Positions 19,971 through 30,291 of a stretch of DNA of 64,000 bases are shown piece by piece. How positions within the stretch are numbered: the stretch's first letter is position 1; every line of letters begins with the position of its first letter. Under the pieces are notes generated by a model. That model saw nothing but the letters and a program-made list of their open reading frames with translations, searched no databases and was not told the DNA's origin. Position numbers and translations under genes: made by a program. The stretch is from Diadophis punctatus similis (Eukaryota; Chordata; Lepidosauria; Squamata; Dipsadidae), in assembly GCA_023053685.1 (NCBI GenBank), contig JALIGW010000257.1:62001-126000 (forward strand), given 5' to 3'.

Positions 19971-20411
19971 CAGTGGTTCTCAACCTGTGGGTCGTGACCC
20001 CTTTGGGGGGTCGAACGACCCTTTCACAGGGGTTGCCTAAGACCATCGGAAAACACATATTTAGGAACCGAGTCTCTGCCCTGTTGCTGGGTGGCGTGTC
20101 CATGGTGGGTGTGGCCTAGTTGGCCTCCTACACCATGTGGGGGGGGGCGTTTTTGCTCTCTCAGGGCTCCGGAGGCCCTCTGTATTCCAGCCTTCCCAAA
20201 CTTCCGGTAGGCCCATTTTTCACCCTCCCCGAGCCTCCGCGCACACCCTGCACTTACCTGCATCCAAAATGGGCTGCATGGGGACTCCTGGTAGGGGCGG
20301 GTGAGGTGGGAGGGGCCAGCCAGGAGTAGGATTTGGGGGTTCTCTGAACTGCACAGAATCTTAGCTAGAGGTTCTCCCGAACCCCTGTGAACCCCCAGCA
20401 ACCCAGCCCTG
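19971..20411 (+). mobile_element. Chimera of SPIN hAT 5' end and hAT family E
   Basis: 19971 to about 20069 reads CAGTGGTTCTCAACCTGTGG, then GGTCGAACGACCCTTTCACA and CTAAGACCATCGGAAAACAC, which I recognise as the 5' end of SPIN (Space Invader) hAT elements. From about 20070 it switches to the body and right end of family E, whose intact copy is 61842-62260 (CACCATG, AGAATCTTAGCTAGAGGTTC). The SPIN right end is absent and the flanks CTCTAGTC and TTTAACAC do not match. Confidence 0.78.
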
Positions 20412-20813
20412 TTTAACACAACTGGCGCTTTCTCTGCAGTCAAGAGGTTGTGGCTGGACAGACAATTTTGCTGAGAGAGACAGAGAAAGAGAGAGAGCTG
20501 CCTCATTTCCTGCGCAAATGTTCCTGGTCCTTGGTTCATAGGAATTGTTTAGAGATTGTCACATGCTGAAACCAACACCCCGTTCTCCGGTGGAGTTATC
20601 GTATCAGTGTGCGATTGTGCAGGGCAAAATTGCTCGGTTGCAAAAATGCCCTCATATGGGATTGTCACTGTCACAGCTCACGGAGGTTATTACAAGATAA
20701 AATACGATTATTATTATTTTTGCAGACAGCCAATAAATGCATAGAGCACAAACTAAAACCCACAGACGAGTGGTTATAGCTGTTTATTTATTTTCCTTTG
20801 GCAACGAGCAAGA
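20412..20813. other. No recognisable gene or repeat
   Basis: Single-copy-looking DNA with no supported open frame. Confidence 0.45.
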
Positions 20814-21085
20814 CAGTGGTGGAATGCTGCCGGTTTAACAACTGGTTTGGTGAATGCGCACAGCGCTGAAAATGAAGCATTTAGAAGCTCAGCTGGTTAC
20901 CTTCTAAGTCAGCAATGGTAATAGAACAGCAAGGGGGGGGGAATCAGCTGTGCCGCGCGATTGAGATGAGCTACAAAGCAGGAAATAAAGGACAGGATAG
21001 AGCGGGGGCGGGTGGGCGGAGCCAACTGATCGTCAGCGCTACCAGTTCGCCTGAACCGGTCCGAACCAGCTGAATTCCACCTCTG
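20814..21085 (-). mobile_element. Non-autonomous hAT relic (~272 bp)
   Basis: CAGTGGTGGAATGCTGCCGG to CAGCTGAATTCCACCTCTG gives inverted termini. It is related to 16324-16964 (AGCAAGGGGGG, GATCGTC, ACCGGTCCGAACC). Flanking octamers do not match well, so an old insertion. Confidence 0.65.
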
Positions 21086-21227
21086 GCATGAGAAGATTTT
21101 TTTATGTATTACGCATGGAAGATCCAGAAGTGGGGTGGACACGAACAGGATAACCCTCTTCGCTGTTCTCCTGTTCTCAGTTGGAAGCGAGCAATCTGAT
21201 GGGCTGGTAGCATTCTCTGCTCTCCGG

Positions 21228-21582
21228 AGTCCTTGAGTTACGACCACACGTTGAGCCCAAATTTTACATTGCTAAAGTGAAACATTTGTTAGGTGCGTTG
21301 GTCCCATTTTACGACTTTTCTTGCCACGGTTGTTAAGTTAGCGTGTAACACGGTCGTTAAGTGAATCTGGCTTCCCCATAGATTTTTCTCATCAGAAGGT
21401 GGCAAAAGGGGATCACGTGACCCTGGGACAATGCAAGTATGAACCAGTCACCCAGTATCTGAATTCTGATCACGTGACCATGGGGACATTGCAACGGTCG
21501 TAAGTGTGAAAAATTGTTATAAGTCACTTTTTTCAGTGCCGTAATTTTGAATGGTTACCAAATGATCTGTTGTAAGAAATAA
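21228..21582 (+). mobile_element. Pogo/Tigger-like TIR element, diverged
   Basis: GAGTTACGACCACACGTTGA through GGCTTCCCCATAGATTT and GGTCGTAAGTGTGAAAAA matches 19390-19787 throughout. Both termini are eroded. Confidence 0.75.
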
Positions 21583-22078
21583 GGACACTGACTAAGTTAA
21601 CCCTGGGCATTGGAGAGTGGGGGGAAAAAGTTGATGCAAAATGTCCCTTCCATATTTGATTTTTTTCTGGAGAATACACTTGGCATAATAACTAATCTTC
21701 GAGTAAAATCAAAGGAATGAAAGCAGAGATTAAAATAAGGGGAGCTCCCCCCTCCATTTTAATACACTAATTTCCACCCTCCACTGTAAAATGCAATTAG
21801 CTATTACTGGAAGCTCCTTCTAATGACAATTAGAATTAGTGTGATGTACTAATTCAGTTCTGTTCAAATGCCACGGTGTTCTACGCTTATGAAGATCAGA
21901 ATTGTATAAAGTAGGCAAATGGCTTTCTTTGTGAGATTGTAGGAAAGTGAAGGTTGGTTATTGAAAGAATGGTAGTGTCAGAGTGCGCACAGTGTGACTA
22001 TGTGAGACAACCTAGGAGCAAATACAGTAAACAGAGGTTTGTATTTAAATAGTGGTTTTATCTACAAAGAATATATAC
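21583..22078. other. Non-repetitive stretch, possible conserved non-coding DNA
   Basis: No repeat recognised. 21750-21870 is rich in AATTAG/CTAATT motifs (for example ATGCAATTAGCTATTA), typical of homeodomain-bound enhancers, though AT-rich DNA can give this by chance. Confidence 0.35.
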
Positions 22079-22247
22079 ATAGCAATAGCAATAGCACTTA
22101 GACTTATATACTGCTTCATAGTGCTTTACAGCCCTCTCTAAGCGGTTTACAGAGTTCAGCATATTGCCCCCAACAATCTGGGTCCTCATTTTACCGACCT
22201 CAGAAGGATGGAAGGCTGAGTCAACCTTGAGCCGGTGAGATTTGTAC
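22079..22247 (-). mobile_element. tRNA-derived SINE (snake type 2), 5'-truncated
   Basis: AGCAATAGCAATAGCACTTA tail, CTCTAAGCGGTTTACAGAG and TCAACCTTGAGCCGGTGAGA; reverse orientation. Confidence 0.88.
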
Positions 22248-22280
22248 ATAGACATACACACACACACGTACATGGTCATA

Positions 22281-22664
22281 GGACCACGTACCACAACATA
22301 ACATTGAAACTGTGGGCAAGGCAGGCTCCTGATAAGTGGTTGCTTGAGTTTTACCGTCTGTGTTTACAGCACACACATTGAAATTGTAAATTCAGGTGCT
22401 CTCTGTCCACCTGCCACAGAATATGAGTGTAAAAAATGTGGATTTGTCCGAGACTTCACGGCTGTGAAGGAATGCAATTGAAGTTGTTTTAAAACCTGCA
22501 TGCTCTTCTCTCTGCAAATTTCTTTTCCCACCTGAGGTCAGCTCTGAACAGAAAGCAACAAATCTGAACCACAGAATGTCTTTTTTTCCCAACTCTACAT
22601 AGTTCATTAACCTTTAATGTTCTTTTCATTGTCCTTTTATTTTGCTCCTCCAGGGCAAGGCAGA

Positions 22665-22668
<4 letters not shown>
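22281..22668. other. No recognisable gene or repeat
   Basis: Nothing recognised before the CT microsatellite. Confidence 0.4.
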
Positions 22669-22745
<77 letters not shown>

Positions 22746-22783
22746 CCTCCCTCCCTCCCTCCCTCCCTCCCTCCCTCCCTTCT
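22669..22783. repeat. (CT)n-(CCCT)n microsatellite
   Basis: Pure CT to 22742, then CCCT units. Confidence 0.97.
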
Positions 22784-22994
22784 TGGGAGTTCTGCTTTGC
22801 AAGACTTGGAGAGGAAAATAAAGCTGAAGGCTAGCTTTATCCATCTATCTATAGCTGGAGGGAGGTCTGGGACTGAAACCGGCGGAGAAAGAAGAAGCAA
22901 GAAGCAAAAGGAGTGGAAGAAAGAAGAAGGAAAAAAGAATTTGCTAGGGCCACAAGAGAGGAGAAGACGACATTCTGTGAAAGCCAAACACTAA

Positions 22995-23215
22995 GATGAG
23001 CTGGAGAAAGCAATTACGTTTGGAAGTGTTGGCTGTAAAAGGAATCCAGGGCAGCCAAAGAACATGATGGTTGGACACCATCAAAGGTGACACCAGCCAA
23101 AGCATAGGAACAACTCAAAGAAGAAGTGCAAGGTCGGAAGATGTGGAGAGATTTGGCCCATAGAATCACCAAGAGTCGGACACAACTGAATGGATGACAC
23201 CATCGTCATCAGGCT
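22995..23215 (+). mobile_element. RTE/BovB-type LINE 3' fragment
   Basis: The frame ending at the TGA 23195-23197 reads RKMWRDLAHRITKSRTQLNG, the RTE/BovB ORF2 C-terminus in a form diverged from the copy at 9841. Confidence 0.75.
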
Positions 23216-23415
23216 GAGCTGGAAGGACTGAACTCTAGGTGAGCAACCCAAACAGGAATTCTCAATCTAGACTTGTCTTCTGCACTGAATTGGGATACTC
23301 TTTGCCTTAAACTCACTCTTGGGCAATTACCTGGACAGGTCTGTGCAATTTTCTTGGTACAAATCAATGGTTTGCCATTGCATAGGGCTGGAAAGAATGA
23401 CCGGCCCAAGGTCAT

Positions 23416-23958
23416 AGAATAGAATAGAATAGAATGGAATAGACCAGAAAGGGACCTTGGAGGTCTTCTAATCCAGCCCTCTGCTCAAGCAGGAGAACCT
23501 ATACCATTTCAGATAAGTGACTGCCTAGTCTCTTCTTAAAAACCTCCAGTGATGGAGCACCCACAATTTCTGGAGGCAAGCTGTTCCACTGGTTAATTGT
23601 CCTCACTGCTAGGAAGTTTCTACTTAATTCCAGGTTTCTTCTCTCTTTGGTTAGTTTCCAACCATTGTTTCTTGTCCTGCCATCTGGTGCTTTGTAGAAT
23701 AATTTGACCCCTCAAATACTGGAAGACTGCTATCATGTCACTCCTAGTCCTTCTCTTCACTAGACTAGCTATACCCAGTTCCTGCAACCATTTTTCATAT
23801 GTTTTAGTTTCCAGGCCTTTGGTCATCTTAGTTGCTCTTCTCTGAACTTTTTCCAAAGTCTCAACATCTTTTTTTATAATATGCTGACCAAAATTGGTTG
23901 CAGTACTCCAAGTGAGGTCTTACTAGGGTTTTATAAAGCGGTACAAAATGGAAATAGA
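23416..23958 (-). mobile_element. CR1 LINE 3' end with AATAG tail
   Basis: The tail at the left carries about four AATAG-type pentamers; then the CCTGCTTGAGCAGAG-type hairpin region and ORF2. The reverse frame reads MEKVQRRATKMTKGLETKTY, LQELGIASLVKRRTRSD and MIAVFQYLRG, diagnostic for CR1. Stops break it. Confidence 0.9.
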
Positions 23959-24433
23959 ATGCTGGGTCTCCTGGTTTTTAGCCTGGGGTACTTAACCACT
24001 ACACCAAATTGGTTCTCGCTCCCTCTTAAACGAATAAGAAAGGAAATCATTGCAGCTTCAGATTTCCTTCCTGATTATTAACAAAGTAATCTTTTTAAGC
24101 AAAATTTTCCAACCTAACAGATTAACAGAGTTGGAAGGGACCTTGCAGGTCACTTAGTCCGACCCCCTGCCCAAGCAGGATATCCTACATCTGCCTCTAC
24201 CTAGGATCGAACTCACAATCTCCTGATTGTGAGGCAAGAGCTCCACCTCTAGGCCACAGCAGCTTTCTGAGTTGGTGGCCCAGAGCGGAGGGGGGGAAAG
24301 AAGGAATGGTTTTGTGGGAGGGGAAGGCCCGTGCACATGAGCGAGCATCCATTGCTCACACTCCCATGGCCCAGTTGCAAATAAGCCACAGACCGGTAGT
24401 GGGATGCAGCCCACAAGTTGGGGACCCCCTGTT
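23959..24433 (-). mobile_element. Mosaic of SINE, CR1 tail and hAT relics
   Basis: 23959-24019 is a tRNA-like SINE head (TTAACCACTACACCAAATTG). 24121-24189 is a CR1 3' tail. 24190-24262 is the third SINE family (GATCGAACTCACAATCTCC). 24263-24433 ends in CAAGTTGGGGACCCCCTG, a hAT-type terminus without its partner. Confidence 0.65.
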
Positions 24434-24490
24434 TTTAAGGAAGGGAGACTTAGATTTTGATAATTCTAGTGTCTCAATGGTCAAAGCAAC

Positions 24491-24814
24491 CAGAGGTGGG
24501 TTCCTCCCAGTTTGCATCGGTTCTATAGCAAACTGCTGGTGACGTCACTGTGACGTCACAGAACCAGTTCTGTCAGTGCCTGTCTATGGACGCCGTCATC
24601 TTTTTTTGAAATATTTTTTGGGATTTTTTTGCTGATTTTTCTCTTCTGCGCATGCGCAGAAGCTAAGTCCCCGGCACTGCACATGCGCCGCTATCTTGTT
24701 TTCACCTTTTTTTTATTTATTTATTTGTGAATTTTTAGCACTGTGCATGCATGCGCAGCCACACGGCGCGGGAGGAAGCGAACCGCTGGTGAGGTAAGTT
24801 AGAACCCACCCCTG
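24491..24814 (+). mobile_element. Non-autonomous hAT, family A (324 bp)
   Basis: CAGAGGTGGGTTCCTCCCAG to GTTAGAACCCACCCCTG. Perfect 8-bp target duplication AAAGCAAC at 24483-24490 and 24815-24822. It contains GACGTCACTGTGACGTCAC and GCGCATGCGC palindromes. Family A has six copies here. Confidence 0.95.
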
Positions 24815-24822
24815 AAAGCAAC

Positions 24823-25528
24823 CAAGGTTTTTTTTAAAGTAATCTCAGCTAAACTCATCTATGAAATGGAATCACACTTGCCTATTACTAAGACAGTCAT
24901 TACTGTATTTACTCACAGATAAGTTGAGAATTTTAGGTGCCAAAAATATACCCCCAAAATTGGCTTCGGCTTATATGTGAGTATATGGCATCTATTTTGT
25001 TTTCCCCAGCAGTGAAAAATGTGCAAAGCAATTCAGAAAGTGACAAAGTAAAAGCTGCCCTTGATGTTTCCCTTTTTACGTCCATTGAAATCGTGCCTGC
25101 GTTGCGAGAATGAAAAAGCTTTACATGTGGATGCACGCTATCTCATTCCTCAATGCTCCGATTTATTTATTTTGTCAAACTTGCTGTTTCCTAGTTGCTA
25201 AGGTTTCCCGTTGTCTTATGATAATTGATTTAAATTTAAATACAAATTAAAATCTGCTATGAACTAATTAATCAACTCAAATGTTGATTAATTTACCAAT
25301 CTTTTATTAATCTTGGCAGTTAATCTCATCCACTCCAATATGTGGCACTGAACAGCTTTCGTTATAATACGAAAACAGGATGTAAGGCTTTAGAGAAAGG
25401 GTGTCACCATATTTTCTTTAAAAAGAACAACAACCCTGCTTTTGATATGAATTGCATTCTGATATGCTTAATTCAACTGCTCAGCTACAGCCAGAGATGT
25501 GGTTGTCCTATTATTTTAACCACAATTA
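24823..25528. other. Mostly unrecognised; mariner-like half-element near 24905
   Basis: 24905-24985 (ACTGTATTTACTCACAGATA) resembles one terminus of the mariner-like family at 25529. The rest, 25140-25520, is AT-rich with no repeat or exon recognised. Confidence 0.35.
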
Positions 25529-26022
25529 CTGTATTTTTTGGCGTATAAGACGCACCTTTTTCCTTCCTAAAAGTGGCTGAAAATTTGGGTGCGTCTTTTA
25601 CTCCGAATGTAGTTTTTTTGGAGCTTTTTTTCCAGCCCTAACTAGTTGCTAACTATCTTCCCAGCTCTTACCTTGCACGCTTTTTCATTGTTATTCTCTC
25701 TGAAGGTTTTTCCAGCCCTAAGTCTTTGCAGGTTTTTTTTTTCATTGCTCTACTTGCTCCGAATAAGTTTTTTTCTAGCCCTAACCAGGTGCTAACTATC
25801 TTCCCAGCGCTTATTGGCTTGCAGGCTCTTTCATTGTTACTCTCTCTGAAGAAGGTTTTTTTAAGTCCTAACCAGGGGATAAAATAATGTGCTGAAGCTG
25901 ACCAGACTAAGGACGCTAGCCAGATGAATACCTGGTAGGCAGATTTTTTACCCCTATTTTCCTCCCCCAAAACTAAGGTGCGTCTTATACTCCGGTGCGT
26001 CTTATACTCCGAAAAATACGAG
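25529..26022. mobile_element. Mariner-like MITE, GTGCGTCTTATA type
   Basis: Inverted termini ACTGTATTTTTTGGCGTATA and ACTCCGAAAAATACG, with GACGCACC/GGTGCGTC just inside. An internal block of about 150 bp (TTTCCAGCCCTAA, TTGCTAACTATCTTCCCAGC, CTTTTTCATTG) is present twice, at about 25630-25720 and 25770-25860. No transposase. Confidence 0.75.
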
Positions 26023-26640
26023 CCAGTAGTGTGTTGCAGCTGCCAAAAAGGCCAACACAGTCCTAGGCTGCATCAACAGAGAGATAGTATCAAGACCATG
26101 AGAAGAGATAGTACCCCTCCATACTGCATAATTGAAGCCACACTTGGAATGCTGCATCCAGTTCTGGTTGCCATGATACAAAATAGATGTTGAGACTCTA
26201 GAAAGAGTGCAGAGAAGAGCAACAAAGATAATTAGGGGTCTCGAGGCTAAAACACAACTAGAGTAGACATATCTAGTTGTGGGAACTAGGTATGTATACT
26301 CTACCAAAGAGAAGGACTGAGGTGACATGATAGCACTGTTCCAATATTTGACGGGCTGTCACAGAGAAGAGGGGTCGCTTCTCCAACACACCTGAGACCA
26401 GGACAAGAAGTAATGGATAGAAGCTTATCAAAGAGAGATCCAATCTAGAAGTAAGGACAAATTTCCTGACAGTGAGAACAATTAATCAGTAGAATGGCTT
26501 GCTTTTTGCCGCTGTGGGTGCTCCATCACTGTAGGTTTTAGAGATTTGTCCAGAATGGTATAGGTTCTCTTGCCATGGCAAGGAGTTGGAGTAGAAGATC
26601 TCCAAGGTCCTTTCCAGCACTATGATTCTATATTCTAAAA
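26023..26640 (+). mobile_element. CR1 LINE, ORF2 C-terminus and 3' end
   Basis: Begins in CTGCCAAAAAGGCCAACACA (the AAKKANT region of ORF2) and includes TTGAGACTCTAGAAAGAGTG (VETLERVQRRATK-like) through the tail TTCTATATTCTA. Frames are broken. Confidence 0.88.
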
Positions 26641-26922
26641 AAAAATTGTGAGATATTTCATATGGTAGAATTCCCGCTGAGATAAACTCAATTTTTGACA
26701 TTCATGTGGTGGTTTTGTTTTTGGCAGCAATATGGAAACAACCCAAAAGTGCTTTTTAAGAGGCAATTGGACTTTCTGGTTTTTCTTTGAAGACGTATTG
26801 CTTCTCATCCAAGAAGCTTCTTCAGCTCTGACTGGATGGTGGGGAATGGAAGGATTCATACACCTTGCAGACAGCTGGTCATTTGCATCCTTTTAGAGAG
26901 TCATTGAGGCCACTTGGAGGTT

Positions 26923-27360
26923 TATTTTATTTTATTTTATTTTATTTATTTATTTATTTCTGTCAAGTACGTGTTGGTAATATACATAGATATAACATTG
27001 TTTATATACATAAGATGGGTACTGATAAGAGGGAACATTAGAACAGGGACGGTAGGCACGCTGGTGCACTTATGCACGCCCCTTACTGACCTCTTAGGAA
27101 TCGGGTGAGGTCAACAGTGGACAGTCTAAGGGTAAAGTTTTGGGGGTTTGGTGATGAAACCACAATGTCAGGTAGTGAGTTCCAGGCATTTACCACTCTG
27201 TTGCTAAAGTTGTATTTTCTACAGTCAAGTTTGGAGCGGTTCACTTTGAGTTTGTAATCTGTTGTGTGCTCATGTATTGTTGTGGTTGAAGCTGAAATAG
27301 TCGTTGACAGGAAGGACGTTGTAGCAGATAATTTTATGAGCTATGCTTAGGTCGTGCTGA
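26923..27360 (-). mobile_element. Jockey-like LINE 3' end nested in Penelope
   Basis: The tail at the left is (TTTTA)n/(TTTA)n then TGTCAAGTACGTG; the ORF2 end reads in reverse as LTPFLRGL-type to HKII. It lies between the two Penelope halves, so it is younger than the Penelope copy. Confidence 0.82.
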
Positions 27361-27428
27361 AGGCGACGTGTTATCTGTGTTATCAGGGTCACCTGAGTGG
27401 TGCAAATGGGTGTGGAGCCTTCTGGGAA

Positions 27429-27715
27429 CTATTGAAAGGACTGTGTTGTAGCCTGGAGATAGATGATGTTGTATCCCTCCCCTTCTGTTGGGGGAGGGCT
27501 GTTCAATTTGGACATACTGTAGATGGCCTCTTTGACTCCTCTTTCAAACCAGTGGTCCTCTCTGTCCAAAATGTGGACTTTGCTGTCTTCAAAAGAGTGG
27601 CCTTTGTCTTTCAAATGTAGATGGACTGCTGAATCTTGTCCTGATGGGTTTGTTCTCCTATGTTGCGCCATGCATTATGAAGTGGTTGTTTTGTTTCCCC
27701 AATGTACAGATCTGC
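27429..27715 (-). pseudogene. Penelope GIY-YIG endonuclease remnant
   Basis: The reverse frame reads CADLYIGETKQPLHN upstream, then after a small frame change SGQDSAVHLHLKDKGHSFED and VHILDREDHWFERGVKEAIY. YIG is the second half of the GIY-YIG motif; the later His and Glu positions fit the domain. The reverse transcriptase is missing. The annotated-looking methionine is not a true start. Confidence 0.8.
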
Positions 27716-27749
27716 ACATGGCTAACTGCATTGTACTGCATTGACCACG

Positions 27750-27845
27750 CTGGTCTTCAAAGAAAAAACAGAAAGCCCAGTTGCCTCTTGAAAAAGCACC
27801 TTTGGGACAACCATGACCTGGATGACTGAGAATCTCCATAGACAA
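27750..27845 (+). mobile_element. Penelope terminal segment, inverted relative to 27745
   Basis: CTTCAAAGAAAAAACAGAAA to GACCTGGATGACTGAGAATC is the same as 29955-30035, and opposite in strand to the adjoining Penelope body. This head-to-head arrangement fits a Penelope inverted pLTR. Confidence 0.6.
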
Positions 27846-28039
27846 TATGGAAGTAATTTTTCATAGCCACCAACTTTGAATTTGATAATGATCTCCCATT
27901 CAAGAACTAGCCGAGCCCAACTCTTCTTAGGTTTTTCAAGTTTATACCTGGTCAAGATAATTCATGGGGCACCACACATTCACAGTCTCACTCCTGGGTT
28001 CACATTAGCTCCTTTGTTACAAAACAAACACATTGTGAA

Positions 28040-28232
28040 CAGTGCTGGTATTCAAATTTTTTACTACCAGTTCTGTGGGCATGGCTTGGTGGGCATGGCA
28101 GGGGAAGGATACTGTAAAATTTCCATTCCCTTCCCACTCCAGGGGAAGGATATTTACCGGTTCTCCGAACCACTCAAAATTTCCACTATCGGTTCTACAA
28201 AACTGGTCAGAATCTGCTGAAGCCCACCTCCG
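28040..28232 (+). mobile_element. Non-autonomous hAT, family D (193 bp)
   Basis: CAGTGCTGGTATTCAAATTT to GAAGCCCACCTCCG. Perfect 8-bp duplication ATTGTGAA at 28032-28039 and 28233-28240. It is a short relative of 60522-60830. Confidence 0.9.
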
Positions 28233-28240
28233 ATTGTGAA

Positions 28241-28724
28241 TTAGGAACAAAACTCTACATCAGGTGAACATTCATTTTGGAATTGTTCCTTCACAGCCCT
28301 TTTTCCCCCTTAAGGAAATGTAACAAGGTTGAAGAACAAAGTGGACTTGGAAAGACCCAAAAGGAGAAACAAGCAAACAAGTTGTAAATTGACCATTTGA
28401 AGTAAGGAATTTGTTCAGCCTTGATGCATTTTGGAAGAATCTCACAACAATCATTTTCTGCTGTTGTTTAAAAAAGCTATCTGATTCTGCTTGTTGTTTC
28501 TTGATGCTTGTCATTGGTTCTGCAGCTAGAGGTAGCCCAACTATAGAATCCAAATGACTTTTCATGATCCACATCCATCAACAACATTTTTTTGGTGATT
28601 CTCTGCCTTTTATAGACATCCTAAAATCTATTGCTTTGGATGGTTATCTTAAGTTACCCTGTGACAGGCAGGATAAGCTTTGGAAAATCCTCTCCTTTTT
28701 TCCCTGATTAAAACACATACCGTA
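28241..28724. other. No recognisable gene or repeat
   Basis: Single-copy-looking DNA. No supported open frame. Confidence 0.45.
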
Positions 28725-29338
28725 TTTTCCGCACTATAAAATGCACTCCCCCCCCCAAAAAAAGTGGGTGGAAATGTCTGTGCATCTTATAGAGCGAATG
28801 TTGCTGTGGGTGGGGACGGGGGTTTGGTGCAGCAGTGGCGGCAAACACCGCCGCCAGGGAACGCTGGAGCCTTCGCTGTCGAGCAGCTGATTGGCGGTTG
28901 GATTGGCCTCCCGTAATACCTCCGATCAGCTGTTCTAGGTGGCAGGGATCACTACTGCCACTGCCATCTATCACCACCCGTTCGCCAGCACCCGTTCGCC
29001 AGCGCCCCTTTGGTGGCGGTGAACAGGCGGCAGCGAATGGGTGCTGGCGCCAGTGAAAGGCGGCAGCGATAGGCAGCAGCAGTGGCGATTCCCGCCGCCT
29101 AGAACAGCTGATTGGTGGTATTCCAGGAGGCCAATCCAACCGCCAATCAGCTGCTCAGCAACAAAGGCTCCAGCGTTCCCCGGCGGAGGCAGCAGACATG
29201 GAGGAGGCAGGCTGTTTGCTACAAGGATGCTAGCCAGATGAATACTGGATGGATGCTGGGAAGCAGAGGCAGATTTTTTTTTCTTGTTTACCTCCTCTAA
29301 AGCTAATGTGCATCTTACAGTGCGAAAAATACAGTACA
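28725..29338. mobile_element. Mariner-like MITE with long GC-rich inverted repeat (~614 bp)
   Basis: Termini CCGTATTTTCCGCACTATAA and CAGTGCGAAAAATACAG, each next to TA. Inside, about 28859-28948 and 29086-29179 are imperfect inverted repeats (CAGCTGATTGGCGGTTGGAT against CCAATCCAACCGCCAATCAG), forming a hairpin with ~90-bp arms around a GGCGGCAGCG-rich centre. It carries no transposase and is GC-rich unlike the flanks. Confidence 0.8.
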
Positions 29339-29662
29339 AACTAGGACTTCAGATATACAAATGGATCATAGAAAACCTTATCTTGAGGAAAGGGGCAATC
29401 TTGTTTGATCTGAATGCTGCATCCTTCTTGAAGAAAGTGGCCTGTAGGTTGTACATAAGAGATACCGATGATTAAATCTGAACATTTGGAAAGACACTTA
29501 CTTCACAGATGGACTTCACACACACGCTACCACCCACTTATTCATTGATATGCGTCAAAACACCATACACAGTTACTCACATCTCCTCTCCTCTGCAGGT
29601 TCCGCCATCCCCAGTTCTTCAGCTAACACGTATGGAAATAGATGCCCATCATTCATGGATGT
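29339..29662. other. No recognisable gene or repeat
   Basis: Unrecognised DNA with a 63-codon open frame that has no known motif. Confidence 0.4.
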
Positions 29663-29802
29663 GCATAAGTGCACTGCGTGCCTACCGTCCCTGTCTTAAT
29701 GTTCCCTCTTATCAGTACCCATCTTATGTATATAAACAATGTTATATCTATGTATATTACTAACACGTACTTGACAAAAAATAAATAAATAAATAAAGAA
29801 GA
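29663..29802 (+). mobile_element. Jockey-like LINE 3' UTR
   Basis: TGCATAAGTGCACTGCGTGC to ACTTGACAAAAAATAAATAA, the terminal 140 bp of the same LINE family. Confidence 0.75.
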
Positions 29803-29859
29803 TACTTTTTTCTTCCTTCAACCATAGGTTGTCTGATTTCGGGTCTTTCTGGGTGGAGA

Positions 29860-30290
29860 AAGAGGTTATTGGCTGAGGAAGAATACAGAATAACAATTTC
29901 CCACCATCTAGCAAGAGCTGAAGAAGCTTCTTGGATGAGAAGCGAAATGTCTTCAAAGAAAAAAACAAGAAAGTCCAGTTGCCTCTGGAAAAAGCACCTT
30001 TGGGACAACCATGACCTGGATGACTGAGAATCGCTACAGACTTTTAGCTATGCAATTTGGGATGGACACCCTTCGAATGGTGTGGGAGTATGAAAGCATT
30101 TCCAGAAAAATTGCAGACTACAGGAACCAGGAGCACCACTCAGGTGACCCTGAGGACACAGATAAACCTCCAAGTGCTTCAATGACCCTCTAAAAGCATG
30201 CAAATGATCAGCTGTCTGCAAGGAGTGTAAATCCTTCCATTCCCCACCATCCCGTCAGAGGTAAAGAAGCTTCTTGGATGAGAAGCAAAA
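29860..30290 (+). mobile_element. Penelope-like element fragment
   Basis: Contains AAGAAGCTTCTTGGATGAGA twice (about 29921 and 30266), CACCTTTGGGACAACCATGA and GGAGCACCACTCAGGTGACC, all shared with 26641-27845. No GIY-YIG motif remains. Confidence 0.65.
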
Positions 30291-30291
30291 T

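Larger units (their letters stand above)
26641..27745 (-). mobile_element. Penelope-like element interrupted by a LINE
   Basis: Reverse-strand Penelope sequence at 26700-26922 and 27360-27745, with a LINE between. The right part encodes a GIY-YIG endonuclease remnant. The 26760-26830 part (TCATCCAAGAAGCTTCTTC) is shared with 29860-30290 in the opposite orientation. Penelope elements use target-primed reverse transcription and often leave partly inverted copies. Confidence 0.78.
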
